NCBI RefSeq assembly: GCF_000761445.1
Contig: NZ_KN196470.1
Location: 294,978-358,977, forward strand
Source: Oleiagrimonas soli
GTDB taxonomy: Bacteria > Pseudomonadota > Gammaproteobacteria > Xanthomonadales > Rhodanobacteraceae
Length of the DNA stretch: 64,000 nt
Direction of reading: 5' to 3'
Numbering within the stretch: the stretch's first letter is position 1; every line of letters starts with the position of its first letter. Position numbers and translations under genes: made by a program. Below the pieces are notes generated by a model. It had not been told where the DNA came from. It worked only from the letters and a program-made list of their open reading frames with translations, and made no database searches. Of this stretch, positions 38,736 through 48,700 are shown piece by piece.

Positions 38736-38901
38736 GCGACTGCGGCATGCGCCGCGGCGCATTGTCCGGTGGCTTCGCGGAGGGCGAGGCGGATCGAGCC
38801 GCGCCCGCCTTCGGGTTTTCGCGTCCGTCCGTGTCCTCTTCCATGCGCCGCCTTTACCCGCACCATGCCGTCGCGCGGGGCGCACGGCGAGGAGACGTTG
38901 C

Positions 38902-40779
38902 ATGTACACCAAGGTTCCGGGCGCACCGCTCGCGCTCCTGTCCTTTCTGGCGGTATCCACCGCCGCGGTCGCGGCGCCGACGCCGGCGTCCACCGATCTG
39001 AAGCCGGTGGTGGTCACCGCCACCCGCACCGACGTGTCGCTGGACGACACCCTGGCGCCGGTCACCGTGCTCACCCGCGACGACATCGCGCGCCTGCAAC
39101 CGACCTCGCTGGTCGGGCTGCTGGAAGGCCTGCCGGGCGTGAGTCTGGCCAATTCTGGCGGCATCGGCCAGCAGACGTCGCTGTTCCTGCGCGGCACCAG
39201 CTCGACCCACACGCTGGTGCTGATCGACGGCGTGCGCATCGGTTCGGTCAGCGCCGGGCTGGCCGCGTTCGAGCAGATTCCGGTCGATCAGATCGAGCGC
39301 ATCGAGGTCGTGCGCGGCCCGCGTTCGTCGCTGTACGGCGCCGACGCCATCGGCGGCGTGATCCAGATCTTCACCCGTCACGGGCATGCCGGCGAGGGCA
39401 TCACGCCGTCGCTGCGTCTTACCGGCGGCGGGCGCGGTTACCGCGACGGCCAGGTCGGTCTGTCCGGCGGCACCCGGCACGCCTGGTACAACCTCAGCGT
39501 CGGCGGCACCTACACGCGCGGCATCAACAGCTGCAAGCAAGGCGCCGGCACCGTGTTCGCCGGCTGCTTCACCAACGAGCCGGACGCCGACGGCTACCGC
39601 GCCTGGAACGGCCTGTTGAACGCCGGTTACCGCTGGGACGACGGCACCGAGCTGGCCGGCAACGTCCTGCGCAACAAGAGCTACGTCGAGTACGACGGCA
39701 GCTTCCAGAACCAGAGCCGCCACGTGCAGCAGGTCGCCGGCGCGCGCCTGCGTCTGCAGCCGACCGCCGCCTGGACGGTCACGCTGACCGCGGGCCAGAA
39801 CCTGGACAAGGCCAGCAACTACAAGGACGGCACCTTCGTCGGCTACGGCGACTCGCGGCGCAACCAGTTCGGCTGGCAGAACGACATCGCGCTCGGCCAC
39901 GGCCAGCTGTTGACCCTCGGCCTCGACGATCAGCACGAGCACATCGACAGCGACACCGCCTACCTGCGCAGCGCGCGCGAGGACGTCGGCGCCTACGCGC
40001 AGTACCAGGCAAGCTTCGGCGCCAACGAAGTGCAGATCAGCGGCCGGCGCGACCACAACCAGCAGTTCGGCAATCACAACACCGGCGCGCTGGCCTGGGG
40101 CTACCACTTCGACGGCGGTCTGCTGCTGACGGCGTCGTATGGCACGGCGTTCCACGCGCCGACCTTCAATGACCTGTACTACCCGTCATATCCGGGCTTT
40201 CCGCCGAGCGCCGATCCGCACCTGAAACCGGAGCAGTCGCGCAACCTCGAACTGGGCCTGGGCGCGGTGCGCACGCATTGGCACTGGCGCGTGGATGCCT
40301 ACCGCAACAGCATCCGCGACCTGATCGCGCTGGACAGCAACTTCACGCCGGGCAACATCAGCCGTGCGCGCATCCGCGGCGCCGAGGCGCAGGTCGGCGG
40401 CGACGTCGGCGCCTGGCGCGTGGCCGGCTACGCGACCTGGCTGCAACCGGAGAATCGCGACGGCGGCCCCAACGATGGTCACTGGCTGCCGCGCCGCGCC
40501 GGACGCAGCGCGCGCATCGACCTGGACCGCGAGATCGGGGCGTTCTCGGTCGGGACCACGGTGTCGGCCTACGGTCACCGCTACGACGACGCGGCCAATC
40601 TGCACCGCCTGGGCGGCTACACCACGGTCGATCTGCGCGCCAGCTGGCAGTTCCGCCCGCGCTGGCAGTTGCAGGCGCGGCTGGCCAATGCGCTGAATCG
40701 TGATTACGAGACGGTCTACTATTTCAATCAGCCCGGCCGCACGGCGTACCTGACGCTGCGCTACACGCCTTCGCGCTGA
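38902..40779 (+). CDS. btuB: TonB-dependent vitamin B12 receptor (BtuB-like)
   Basis: A 625-residue outer-membrane receptor. A signal peptide (LSFLAVSTAAVAAP) is followed by the TonB box region LKPVVVTATRTDVSLDDTL, a plug domain (LIDGVRIGS, IERIEVVRGPRSSLYGADAI) and a 22-strand-type barrel ending in a C-terminal aromatic-rich strand, TAYLTLRYTPSR. Length is close to E. coli BtuB (614). The cobalamin riboswitch directly upstream makes B12 or another corrinoid the likely ligand. The start is the ATG at 38902 after GAGGAGACGTTGC. Confidence 0.9.
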   Translation: MYTKVPGAPLALLSFLAVSTAAVAAPTPASTDLKPVVVTATRTDVSLDDTLAPVTVLTRDDIARLQPTSLVGLLEGLPGVSLANSGGIGQQTSLFLRGTSSTHTLVLIDGVRIGSVSAGLAAFEQIPVDQIERIEVVRGPRSSLYGADAIGGVIQIFTRHGHAGEGITPSLRLTGGGRGYRDGQVGLSGGTRHAWYNLSVGGTYTRGINSCKQGAGTVFAGCFTNEPDADGYRAWNGLLNAGYRWDDGTELAGNVLRNKSYVEYDGSFQNQSRHVQQVAGARLRLQPTAAWTVTLTAGQNLDKASNYKDGTFVGYGDSRRNQFGWQNDIALGHGQLLTLGLDDQHEHIDSDTAYLRSAREDVGAYAQYQASFGANEVQISGRRDHNQQFGNHNTGALAWGYHFDGGLLLTASYGTAFHAPTFNDLYYPSYPGFPPSADPHLKPEQSRNLELGLGAVRTHWHWRVDAYRNSIRDLIALDSNFTPGNISRARIRGAEAQVGGDVGAWRVAGYATWLQPENRDGGPNDGHWLPRRAGRSARIDLDREIGAFSVGTTVSAYGHRYDDAANLHRLGGYTTVDLRASWQFRPRWQLQARLANALNRDYETVYYFNQPGRTAYLTLRYTPSR

Positions 40780-40788
40780 CTCCGGAGC

Positions 40789-40821
40789 GCGGTTGCGACG
40801 CTTGATCGGCGTCGCAACCGC
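40789..40821. terminator. Hairpin after btuB
   Basis: Perfect 13-bp arms GCGGTTGCGACGC and GCGTCGCAACCGC around 7 bases, 9 bp after the stop. A T run is missing. Confidence 0.6.
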
Positions 40822-40836
40822 GTCGATAGTGGGACC

Positions 40837-41508
40837 ATGACCGTCACCGCGCCCCTGCAGTTGCATGCCGATCTCGATCTGCGCGCCTGCGTGGACGCCT
40901 ATGCGCTGCCGTGGACGCCTTCGCCCGCGGCGGGCGTCGAGCGGCGCATGATCGAGCGCGACGGCGCCGAGGCCGCGCGCGCCACCTCGCTGGTGCGTTA
41001 CGCGCCCGACTCGCGCTTCCCTTCGCATGCGCATCCGCGCGGCGAAGAGATTCTGGTGCTGGAGGGCACCTTCGGCGACGAGTTCGGCGACTATCCGCCC
41101 GGCACCTACCTGCGCAATCCGCCCGGTTCGCGCCATGCGCCGCGCACCGACGAAGGCTGCACGATCTTCGTCAAGCTGCGGCACATGCATCCACAGGAAC
41201 GCGAGCGCGTGGTCGTCGACACGGCCGAACGAGCGTGGCGCACGAGTGCGGTGTGCGGGCTGCGGATCATGCCGCTGGGCGGCTTTCGCGGCGAACGCGC
41301 GGCGCTGGCGCGGTTGGCACCGGGCACGCGTGTGCCGACGCACCGCTATGCGGGCGGTGGCGAATGGCTGGTGCTGGACGGCGCGCTGCGCGACGACGAA
41401 GGCGTCTATGCGGCCGGCACCTGGCTGCGTCTGCCGTGCGGGACGCGGCAGACGGTGTCCAGCGATGCGGGTTGCACGCTCTTCGTGAAGACCGGCCATC
41501 TGCGCTGA
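40837..41508 (+). CDS. ChrR-like double-cupin protein
   Basis: A 223-residue protein with two cupin modules, as in the zinc anti-sigma factor ChrR and related proteins. Module 1 has SHAHPRGEEILVLEGTFGDE (HxHxxGEE metal site) and GTYLRNPPGSRHAPR. Module 2, THRYAGGGEWLVLDGALRDD, lacks several metal ligands. No N-terminal anti-sigma domain and no ECF sigma gene lie beside it, so it is probably a stand-alone cupin, perhaps an oxidoreductase or sensor. Confidence 0.75.
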   Translation: MTVTAPLQLHADLDLRACVDAYALPWTPSPAAGVERRMIERDGAEAARATSLVRYAPDSRFPSHAHPRGEEILVLEGTFGDEFGDYPPGTYLRNPPGSRHAPRTDEGCTIFVKLRHMHPQERERVVVDTAERAWRTSAVCGLRIMPLGGFRGERAALARLAPGTRVPTHRYAGGGEWLVLDGALRDDEGVYAAGTWLRLPCGTRQTVSSDAGCTLFVKTGHLR

Positions 41509-41515
41509 ACGCGCG

Positions 41516-42667
41516 TCAGTCGGGGCGGTGCGGTAGCGCCAGGTAGTCCTGGCTCTGCATCTCGATCAGGCGCGATTCGGTGCGCGCGAACTCGGCGCGC
41601 AGGCGGTCGCCTTCGTACAGGTCGATGATCGGCGCGGCGGCCGACAGCACCAGCTTCACGTGGCGGTCGTAGAACTCGTCGACCAGATGGATGAAGCGCC
41701 GCGCCGGATCGTTGTTGTAGACGCCGAAGATCGGCACGTTGCCGATGACCACGGCGGGAAAGCGCCGCGCCAGCTCGATGTAGTCGTCGTTGCCGCGCGG
41801 ACCGTCGCACAGCGCGTCGAAGTCGAACCAGGCGATGTTGTCGGCATGGCGCTGCACGGCGATCGGGCGATCGTTGATGCGCAGTTCGCCGCCCTCGGCG
41901 ACGTCGCCCTCGGCGTAGTCGGCGAAGATCCGCTGCAGCACGTGGCTGGCCTCGGAACCGGGCGGGGTCTGGTAGATCGGCGCCTGTTCCAGCGCGCGCA
42001 GGCGCCAGTCGTGGCCCGAGGTCATCTCCAGCACCTGGCAATGCTGCTCGATCTGACGGATGGCGGGCACGAAGCGCGCGCGCTGCAAGCCGTCGGCGTA
42101 GAGGTTCGCCGGCGCGGTGTTGGAGGTGGTGACCAGCGCCACCCCGCGCGCGAACAGGCCGCGCAGGAGGCCGCCGAGAATCATGGCGTCGCCGATGTCG
42201 TCGACGATGAACTCGTCCAGGCACAGCACGCGGGCGCGTGCGGCGAGGTCGGCGGCGACCTGTTGCAGCGGGTCGCTCTGCTGACGCTTTTCGTGCTCGC
42301 GCAGGGCTTCGTGGACCTCGCGCATGAAGCGGTGGAAATGCCGCCGCAACGCCACGCCTTGCGGCAGGCCGGCGACGAACAAGTCCATCAGAAAGGTCTT
42401 GCCGCGACCGACGCGGCCCCACAGGTACAGGCCGTCCGGGGCTTCCGGCGCTTCACTGCCGAGCAGCGAACGCAGGCGGCCGAGCACGCCGCGGTCGGTG
42501 CGCGGAGCGGCGCACAGTGCGTCGTGCAGTCGGTCGAAGGCGACCAGTGCGTTCTGCTGCGAGGGATCGCTTTCCCAGCGGTGCGCCGCCACGCCTTCGC
42601 GGTAGCGTTGGCTGGGGCGGATCGCGTGATCGGCGTCTGCGTGCGGCGCCGGGTCGGACTCAGGCAT
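41516..42667 (-). CDS. zapE: Cell division protein ZapE (AFG1-like ATPase)
   Basis: A 383-residue P-loop ATPase of the AFG1/LACE1 family; ZapE associates with the Z-ring during stress or late division in E. coli. Walker A is GRVGRGKTFLMDLF, Walker B ARVLCLDEFIVDDIGDA, with SNTAPANLYADGLQRARF and IDLYEGDRLRAEFARTESRL typical of the family. The start MPESDPAPH overlaps the hydrolase stop by 8 bp, so it is co-translated behind the hydrolase gene. Confidence 0.92.
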   Translation of the reverse strand: MPESDPAPHADADHAIRPSQRYREGVAAHRWESDPSQQNALVAFDRLHDALCAAPRTDRGVLGRLRSLLGSEAPEAPDGLYLWGRVGRGKTFLMDLFVAGLPQGVALRRHFHRFMREVHEALREHEKRQQSDPLQQVAADLAARARVLCLDEFIVDDIGDAMILGGLLRGLFARGVALVTTSNTAPANLYADGLQRARFVPAIRQIEQHCQVLEMTSGHDWRLRALEQAPIYQTPPGSEASHVLQRIFADYAEGDVAEGGELRINDRPIAVQRHADNIAWFDFDALCDGPRGNDDYIELARRFPAVVIGNVPIFGVYNNDPARRFIHLVDEFYDRHVKLVLSAAAPIIDLYEGDRLRAEFARTESRLIEMQSQDYLALPHRPD

Positions 42668-43346
42668 CGCGCTCGCTCGGCAGCCAGCTGCGCACGCCAT
42701 TCTTGATCGCGCCGCGCAGGTCCATCAGGCGGCGATGGAAGAAGTGGCTGGTTTCGGGCATGCGCACCACGTGCGGCGCGGGCTTGAGCTTCTCGGCCCA
42801 GGCGAACACGGCGTCGGGGTCGACCACTTCGTCTTCCTCGCCTTGGATGATCAGCCACGGGCAGGCCGGCATCTCGAAGCCCTCGAAATCCCAGCGGCCG
42901 ACCGGCGGCGCGATGGTGATGAGCGCGTCGGCGCCCAGGCGCGCGGCGTTGCGCAGGGCCACATAGCTGCCGAAGGAGAAGCCGGCCAGCCAGACCGCGT
43001 CGTCGGTGCGGCGGCTGCGCACCCAGTCGAACACGGCGGCCAGGTCGTCGCCCTCGCCGTTGCCTTCGTCGTAGACGCCCTCGGAAGCGCCCACGCCGCG
43101 GAAGTTGAAGCGCACCGTGGCCAGGCCGGATTCGCGCAGGCTGCGCTCGACCATGGTCACGACCTTGTTGTGCATGGTGCCGCCATGCTGCGGATGCGGG
43201 TGGCAAATGATGGCCACGCCGCGGCGCGCGTCCTGCTCGGGCAGGTCGACGGCCACTTCGAGCCGGCCGACCGGGCCGCGAAGCGCGAAGGTGCTGGCCG
43301 CGTCCGGGAAGGTCTCGGGTGCGGGGGATAGGGTGGTTTCGGTCAT
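42660..43346 (-). CDS. Alpha/beta hydrolase (dienelactone hydrolase-like)
   Basis: A 228-residue cytosolic hydrolase. ICHPHPQHGGTMHNKV is the diagnostic N-terminal segment of this small family. The nucleophile elbow is GFSFGSYVA, the acid lies in GEEDEVVDP and the His in ETSHFFHRR. The substrate is unknown. Upstream reading-frame extension is rejected because the ATG at 43346 gives the normal N-terminus. It is the first gene of a pair with zapE. Confidence 0.85.
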   Translation of the reverse strand: MTETTLSPAPETFPDAASTFALRGPVGRLEVAVDLPEQDARRGVAIICHPHPQHGGTMHNKVVTMVERSLRESGLATVRFNFRGVGASEGVYDEGNGEGDDLAAVFDWVRSRRTDDAVWLAGFSFGSYVALRNAARLGADALITIAPPVGRWDFEGFEMPACPWLIIQGEEDEVVDPDAVFAWAEKLKPAPHVVRMPETSHFFHRRLMDLRGAIKNGVRSWLPSERDA

Positions 43347-43514
43347 CGGGGCATCATAACCGCGGCCGGTTCCGTTGGGACCGGAATACGCGGTCGGCAT
43401 TCGCAAGTGATTGATTGAAGTTGATGAATAACCCGGGGGCGGTCTCTTCGGCAAGGGCCATCGGTCCTGTGCGCGGGGCATGTGGCCCTCGCCGACGGGT
43501 CGGTCGCGGATACG

Positions 43515-43540
43515 AAAATGCCGCCCGTAGGCGGCATTTT
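43515..43540. terminator. Bidirectional intrinsic terminator
   Basis: AAAATGCCGCC-CGTA-GGCGGCATTTT is a perfect 11-bp stem with A and T tracts on both sides, 38 bp beyond the cytochrome stop (minus strand). Confidence 0.85.
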
Positions 43541-43577
43541 CAATACACGGCGGCGCGTCGGGCGCGCGGTGCCGCGA

Positions 43578-44111
43578 TCACTTCGACTGGCTGACCATCC
43601 ACTTCACGGTGGCGGCGACCTGCGCGTCGGACAGCGACGGATTGCCGCCGCGGGCCGGCATGTGGTTGCCGTCCGGGCCGGTGTAGCCTTGCTCGGCATG
43701 CTTGATCAGGGTGTCGATGCCTTGGGCGATGCGCGGCGCCCAGTTGGCCTTGTCGCCCAGCTTCGGCGCGCCGGCGACGCCAGCGGTGTGACAGCTGTGG
43801 CACAGCTGGCCGTAGATGGTCTTGCCGTCGGTGGTGCCGCCGTAGGCGACCTGCGCGGCGGCGGCCTTGGCGGCGGCTTCCTGCGCGGCCTGCATGGCAG
43901 CGAAGCCGGATTTGCCGGCGTAGACGCCGCCGACCGGTGCGATGCGCTGCTCGGTCACCTGGCGCGCGCCCGGCACTTCGTCCTTCGGTGCGTCGCTGTA
44001 GATGTGCCAGGCCAGGAAGATCAGGACCAGGGCAACCAGCACCAGGAAAAAGATGACCATGGAGAACTGACGCAGAAAACTCTGGTCGGATTTGCTGATG
44101 GGACCGCTCAC
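43578..44111 (-). CDS. Membrane-anchored cytochrome c5-type protein
   Basis: A 177-residue monoheme cytochrome. A GTG start after GAGGAACGAC gives a short cytoplasmic tail, an N-terminal membrane anchor (MVIFFLVLVALVLIFLAW) and a periplasmic domain. The heme site is YGQLCHSCH, with GAPKLGDKANWAPR and a likely Met ligand in HMPARGG. It probably passes electrons near a terminal oxidase. It is a single-gene unit ended by the terminator above. Confidence 0.9.
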   Translation of the reverse strand: MSGPISKSDQSFLRQFSMVIFFLVLVALVLIFLAWHIYSDAPKDEVPGARQVTEQRIAPVGGVYAGKSGFAAMQAAQEAAAKAAAAQVAYGGTTDGKTIYGQLCHSCHTAGVAGAPKLGDKANWAPRIAQGIDTLIKHAEQGYTGPDGNHMPARGGNPSLSDAQVAATVKWMVSQSK

Positions 44112-44455
44112 TCGTCGTTCCTCGATGTGTTGGATACGGCCGGATAGCTGCCGGCTCAGCGCATGCAAAGGTCGCGAGTATAGCGGGCCGGACGGGGCGG
44201 AAAAAGCGCAGCCAGGACGGGTCGGCCGCGAGGCTGTGCCATCAGTCATGTCCCATCTGTGTCAACTGGCAGTGTTACAGAACGTTTAGGACCTTCTATG
44301 CTACGCCCACAGATGGGCATCAAGGCCGCTTCGCTTCGCGCGCCGAGGCCATTCCGGAACCGATGGCGCCGGGGTGGTGGCGCAGGGTGACGGTCGGACA
44401 CAAACAGCGCGCGGCGGGTGGGCGTGCTGGACCTAATCAATCACGGAGCAACTCC
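44112..44455. other. Divergent intergenic region, cytochrome c / RND operon
   Basis: No gene is supported. It contains a plausible plus-strand promoter (44275-44302) for the efflux operon and the minus-strand promoter area for the cytochrome. No regulator gene is adjacent. Confidence 0.5.
44275..44302 (+). promoter_or_regulatory. Candidate sigma-70 promoter of the RND efflux operon
   Basis: TTACAG and TATGCT are separated by 16 bp in the least GC-rich part of the intergenic region, 154 bp before the mdtA-like ATG. Sequence match only. Confidence 0.45.
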
Positions 44456-45709
44456 ATGTCGCGTTGGAAAATCGCGCTGATCGTCATTGTCGTCATCGTC
44501 CTCGCCCTGCTCGGTCTGAGGATGTGCCATCACCGCGCAGGGAACGGCGCGACGGGCGCCGAGAACGGTCGCGCCGCCGCGTCGCGTGACAGCGCGAAGG
44601 ATGCGGCGAACGGCGACAACGCCCCGGTGCCGGTCACCGCGGTGCAGGTGGTGCAGAAGAACGTGCCGGTCTACCTGACCGCGCTGGGCACGGTGCAGGC
44701 GTTGAACACGGTCAACGTGCGTCCGCAGGTCGGCGGCCAGCTGCTGAAGCTGACCTTCGACGAGGGCCACGAGGTCAAGAAGGGCCAGGTCATCGCCAAG
44801 ATCGATCCGCGCACCTACCAGTCCACCTATGACCAGGCCGTGTCGCGCCGCAACCAGGATCTGGCGCAGCTGGCGACCGCGCGCAGCAATCTCAAGCGCA
44901 GCCAGGGCCTGATCAGCAAGGGCTTCGTCACCGAGCAGGATGTGGACACCCAGCGCAACACCGTGCACCAGCTGGAAGCGGCGGTGGCCGGCGACAACGC
45001 CAGCATCCGCGACGCCAAGATCAACCTGGACTACACCGACGTCACCTCGCCGATCGACGGGCTGGCCGGTATCCGCCAGGCCGATCCGGGCAACGTGCTT
45101 TCGACCAGCGACACCATCGTCACACTGACCCAGGTGCATCCGATCAACGTGCTGTTCACCCTGCCCGAGCAGGACCTGGACGGCGTGCGCAGCGCGCAGG
45201 CGGCGCAGGGCGCGCTGCCGGTGACGGCGCTGGACCGCGTCGACAGTCACGTGGTGGCCGGCGGCGGCACGCTGAAGGTCATCAACAACCAGATCGACAC
45301 CAGCACCGGCACCTTCCAGCTGAAGGCGGAGTTCGCCAATGCGCACAACGAGCTCTGGCCCGGCCAGTTCGTCAACGTGCGCATGCAGACCAACACGGTC
45401 AAGAACGGCCTGGTCGTGCCGACGCAGGCGGTGCAGCGCGGTCCGGACGGCGACTACGTGTACGTGATCGACAAGGACGACAAGGTGCAGATGCGCGCAG
45501 TCAAGGTCGAGGGCGAGGCCAGCGACACCGAGTCGCTGATCGGCAGCGGCCTGAAGCTGGGCGAGCGCGTGGTCACCGAGGGCCAGTTCCGCCTCAAGCC
45601 GGGTCGCAAGGTGCAGGCCTACAAGCCGGGCGAGGTGCCCAAGGCGCCGTCCGCCGAGGAGATGAAGAAGGCGGCACAGGACGGCGGACGTCGCGGACGT
45701 CGGCACTGA
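44456..45709 (+). CDS. RND efflux periplasmic adaptor (MdtA-like)
   Basis: A 417-residue membrane-fusion protein linking an RND pump to an outer-membrane channel. It has an N-terminal anchor (IALIVIVVIVLALLGL), the lipoyl half-motifs VNVRPQVGGQLLKLTFDEGH and DVTSPIDGLAGIRQADPGN, an alpha-hairpin (about 130-200) and a beta-barrel/membrane-proximal domain. It resembles MdtA of the MdtABC system, which handles bile salts, novobiocin and metals. Two different RND permeases follow, as in mdtABC. The basic C-terminus (GGRRGRRH) is unusual. No outer-membrane factor gene is present here. Confidence 0.9.
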   Translation: MSRWKIALIVIVVIVLALLGLRMCHHRAGNGATGAENGRAAASRDSAKDAANGDNAPVPVTAVQVVQKNVPVYLTALGTVQALNTVNVRPQVGGQLLKLTFDEGHEVKKGQVIAKIDPRTYQSTYDQAVSRRNQDLAQLATARSNLKRSQGLISKGFVTEQDVDTQRNTVHQLEAAVAGDNASIRDAKINLDYTDVTSPIDGLAGIRQADPGNVLSTSDTIVTLTQVHPINVLFTLPEQDLDGVRSAQAAQGALPVTALDRVDSHVVAGGGTLKVINNQIDTSTGTFQLKAEFANAHNELWPGQFVNVRMQTNTVKNGLVVPTQAVQRGPDGDYVYVIDKDDKVQMRAVKVEGEASDTESLIGSGLKLGERVVTEGQFRLKPGRKVQAYKPGEVPKAPSAEEMKKAAQDGGRRGRRH

Positions 45710-45769
45710 TCCGACCGCACGCATCGTTCAGGGACATGACTTCGTCACCAACCGCAGGAATTGCATAGC

Positions 45770-48700
45770 GTGGGCTTCTCTAGCATCTTCATTCGCCGTC
45801 CGATCGCCACTTCGCTGCTGATGGCGGCGGTGCTGCTGCTGGGCATCCTCGGCTACCGCGCGCTGCCGGTGTCGGCGCTGCCGGAAATCGACGCGCCGAC
45901 GCTGGTCGTGACCACGCAGTACCCGGGCGCCAGCGCGCAGACCGTGGCTACCCTGGTGACGACTCCGCTGGAGCGCCAGCTGGGCCAGATCTCCGGCATT
46001 GACATGATGAGTTCGGACAGCTCCGCGGGGCTGTCGACCATCGTGTTGCAGTTCAACATGAAGCGCGACATCGACGTCGCCGCGCAGGACGTGCAGTCCG
46101 CGCTGCGCGCCGCGCGCCTGCCGGGCGGGTTGCCGTACCAGCCGGTCTACAACCGCGTGAATCCGGCCGACGCGCCGATCATGACGCTGGTGATGACCTC
46201 CGACAGCCTGCCGCTGCGCGAGGTCAACAACTACGCCGACTCGATCATCGCGCAGAAGCTCTCGCAGGTATCGGGCGTGGGCCTGGTGTCGATCGCCGGC
46301 AACGTCAAGCCGGCGGTGCGCGTGCAGGTCAACCCGGCGCAGCTGGGCAACCTCGGCCTGACCCTGGAGGACGTGCGCAGCGCGCTGACCCGCGCCAACG
46401 TCAACGCCGCCAAGGGTACGCTCAACGGCGCCACCCAGACCTATTCCATCGGCACCAACGACCAGCTGTCCAGCGCCAAGGAATACGGCGACGTCATCAT
46501 CAGCTACAAGGACGGCGCGCCGGTGCATCTGCGCGACGTGGCGAAGGTGGTCGACGGCGTCGAGAACGACCAGCTGGCGGCCTGGGCCAACGGCAAGCCG
46601 GCGGTGCTGCTGGACATCCGTCGCCAGCCCGGCGCCAACATCATCGACACGGTCGAACGCATCCACCAGATGATCCCGCAGTTGCGCAGCGTGCTGCCCG
46701 ACGGCGTGCATCTGGGCGTGTTCGCCGACCGCACCGTGACCATCCGCGCTTCGGTGCGCGACGTGCAGTTCACTTTGATCCTGACCGTACTGCTGGTGGT
46801 CGCGGTGATCTTCGTGTTCCTGCGCCGCCTGTGGGCGACGGTGATTCCGTCGGTGGCGGTGCCGTTGTCGCTGCTGGGCACGTTCGCGGTGATGTCCTTC
46901 ACCGGACTGTCGCTGGACAACCTGTCGCTGATGGCGCTGACCGTGGCCACCGGCTTCGTGGTCGACGATGCGATCGTGATGATCGAGAACATCGTGCGCT
47001 ACATCGAGCAGGGCAAGGACGGACCCGAAGCGGCCGAGATCGGCGCACGCGAGATCGGCTTCACGGTGCTGTCGCTGACCGTCTCGCTGATCGCGGTGTT
47101 CCTGCCGCTGCTGCTGATGCCCGGCGTCACCGGCCGCCTGTTCCACGAGTTCGCCTGGGTGCTGACGGCGGCGGTGGCGATTTCGATGCTGGTGTCGCTG
47201 ACGCTGACGCCGATGATGTGCGCCTACCTGCTCAAGGCCGACGCGCTGCCCGAGGGCGACGACGCCCACGAGCGCGCGGCGAAGGCCGGCAAGCGCACCC
47301 TGTGGTCGCGCACCGTGGGCCTGTACGAGCGCAGCCTGGACTGGGTATTCGCGCATCAGCGCCTGACCATGCTGGTGTTCGGCCTGACCATCCTGGTCAC
47401 GGTCGGGCTGTACGTGGTCATCCCCAAGGGCCTGCTGCCGGAGCAGGACACCGGCATGATCACCGGCGTGGTGCAGGCCGACGACAACATCGCGTTCAAG
47501 GCGATGGAGCAGCGCACCCGCGCCGTGGCCGACGCCCTGCGCAAGGATCCCGCCGTGGCCGGCGTGGCCGCTTTCATCGGCGCCGGTTCGGTCAATCCGA
47601 CCCTGAACCAGGGCCAGCTCAGCATCGTGCTGAAGTCGCGCGACGAGCGCGGCGACCTGCAGAGCGTAGTGGCGCAGCTGCAGCAGGACGTGGCCGACAT
47701 CCCCGGCGTCGCGCTGTACCTGAAGCCGGTGCAGGACATCACCCTGGACACGCGCGTGGCCGCGACCGAGTACCAGTACGCGATGTCCGACGTCAGCAGC
47801 GACGAGCTGGCCACCTATGCCTCGCGCATGACCGAGGCCATGCGTCAGCTGCCGCAGCTGGCCGACGTCGACAACAATCTGGCCGACAAGGGCCGCGCGC
47901 TGCAGCTGACCATCGACCGCGAGAAGGCCAGCCGCCTCGGCGTACCGGTGCAGACCATCGACGACACGCTGTACGACGCCTACGGCCAGCGCCAGATCTC
48001 GACCATCTTCACCCAGCTCAACCAGTACCGCGTGGTGCTGGAGGTGGCGCCGCAGTTCCGCAACAGCACCGATCTGCTGAACAAGCTGACCGTGCGCAGC
48101 AACGGCAGCGGTGCGCTGACCGGCTCCAACGCCACCAGCTACGGCATGGTGAAGTCGGCCAACTCGTCGACGGCGACCGGCATCGGCCAGTCCAACACCG
48201 GCATTCCGCTGGGCAGCGGCGGCAACGTGCCGCTGGCCAGTCTGGTCAGCGCGCAGGTGAACAACGCGCCGCTCATCATCAGCCACCAGAACCAGCTGCC
48301 GGCGGTGACCATCTCGTTCAATCTGGCGCCGGGCTATTCGCTGTCCGAGGCCGTGGCCGCGATCCACAAGGCCGAGACGCAGCTCGGCGCGCCGGCGTCG
48401 GTGCAGGCGCAATTCATCGGCAAGGCGGCCGAGTTCTCGGCCTCGGTCGGCGACGAGATCCTGCTGCTGCTGGCCGCCATCGTGGTGATCTACATCGTGC
48501 TGGGCGTACTCTACGAGAGCTACATCCACCCGCTGACCATCATCTCCACGCTGCCGCCGGCTGGCGTCGGCGCGCTGCTGGCGCTGATGTTGTTCGGCAT
48601 GAGCCTGTCGGTGGACGGCATCGTCGGCATCATCCTGCTGATCGGCATCGTCAAGAAGAACGCGATCATGATGATCGACTTCGCCATCGAGGCGAAGCGC

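Noticed and set aside
45761..45772. TTG at 45761 as the start of the MdtB-like permease
   Set aside because: The AGGA sequence would be only one base from it. The GTG at 45770 has a normal distance and gives the usual N-terminus of the family.
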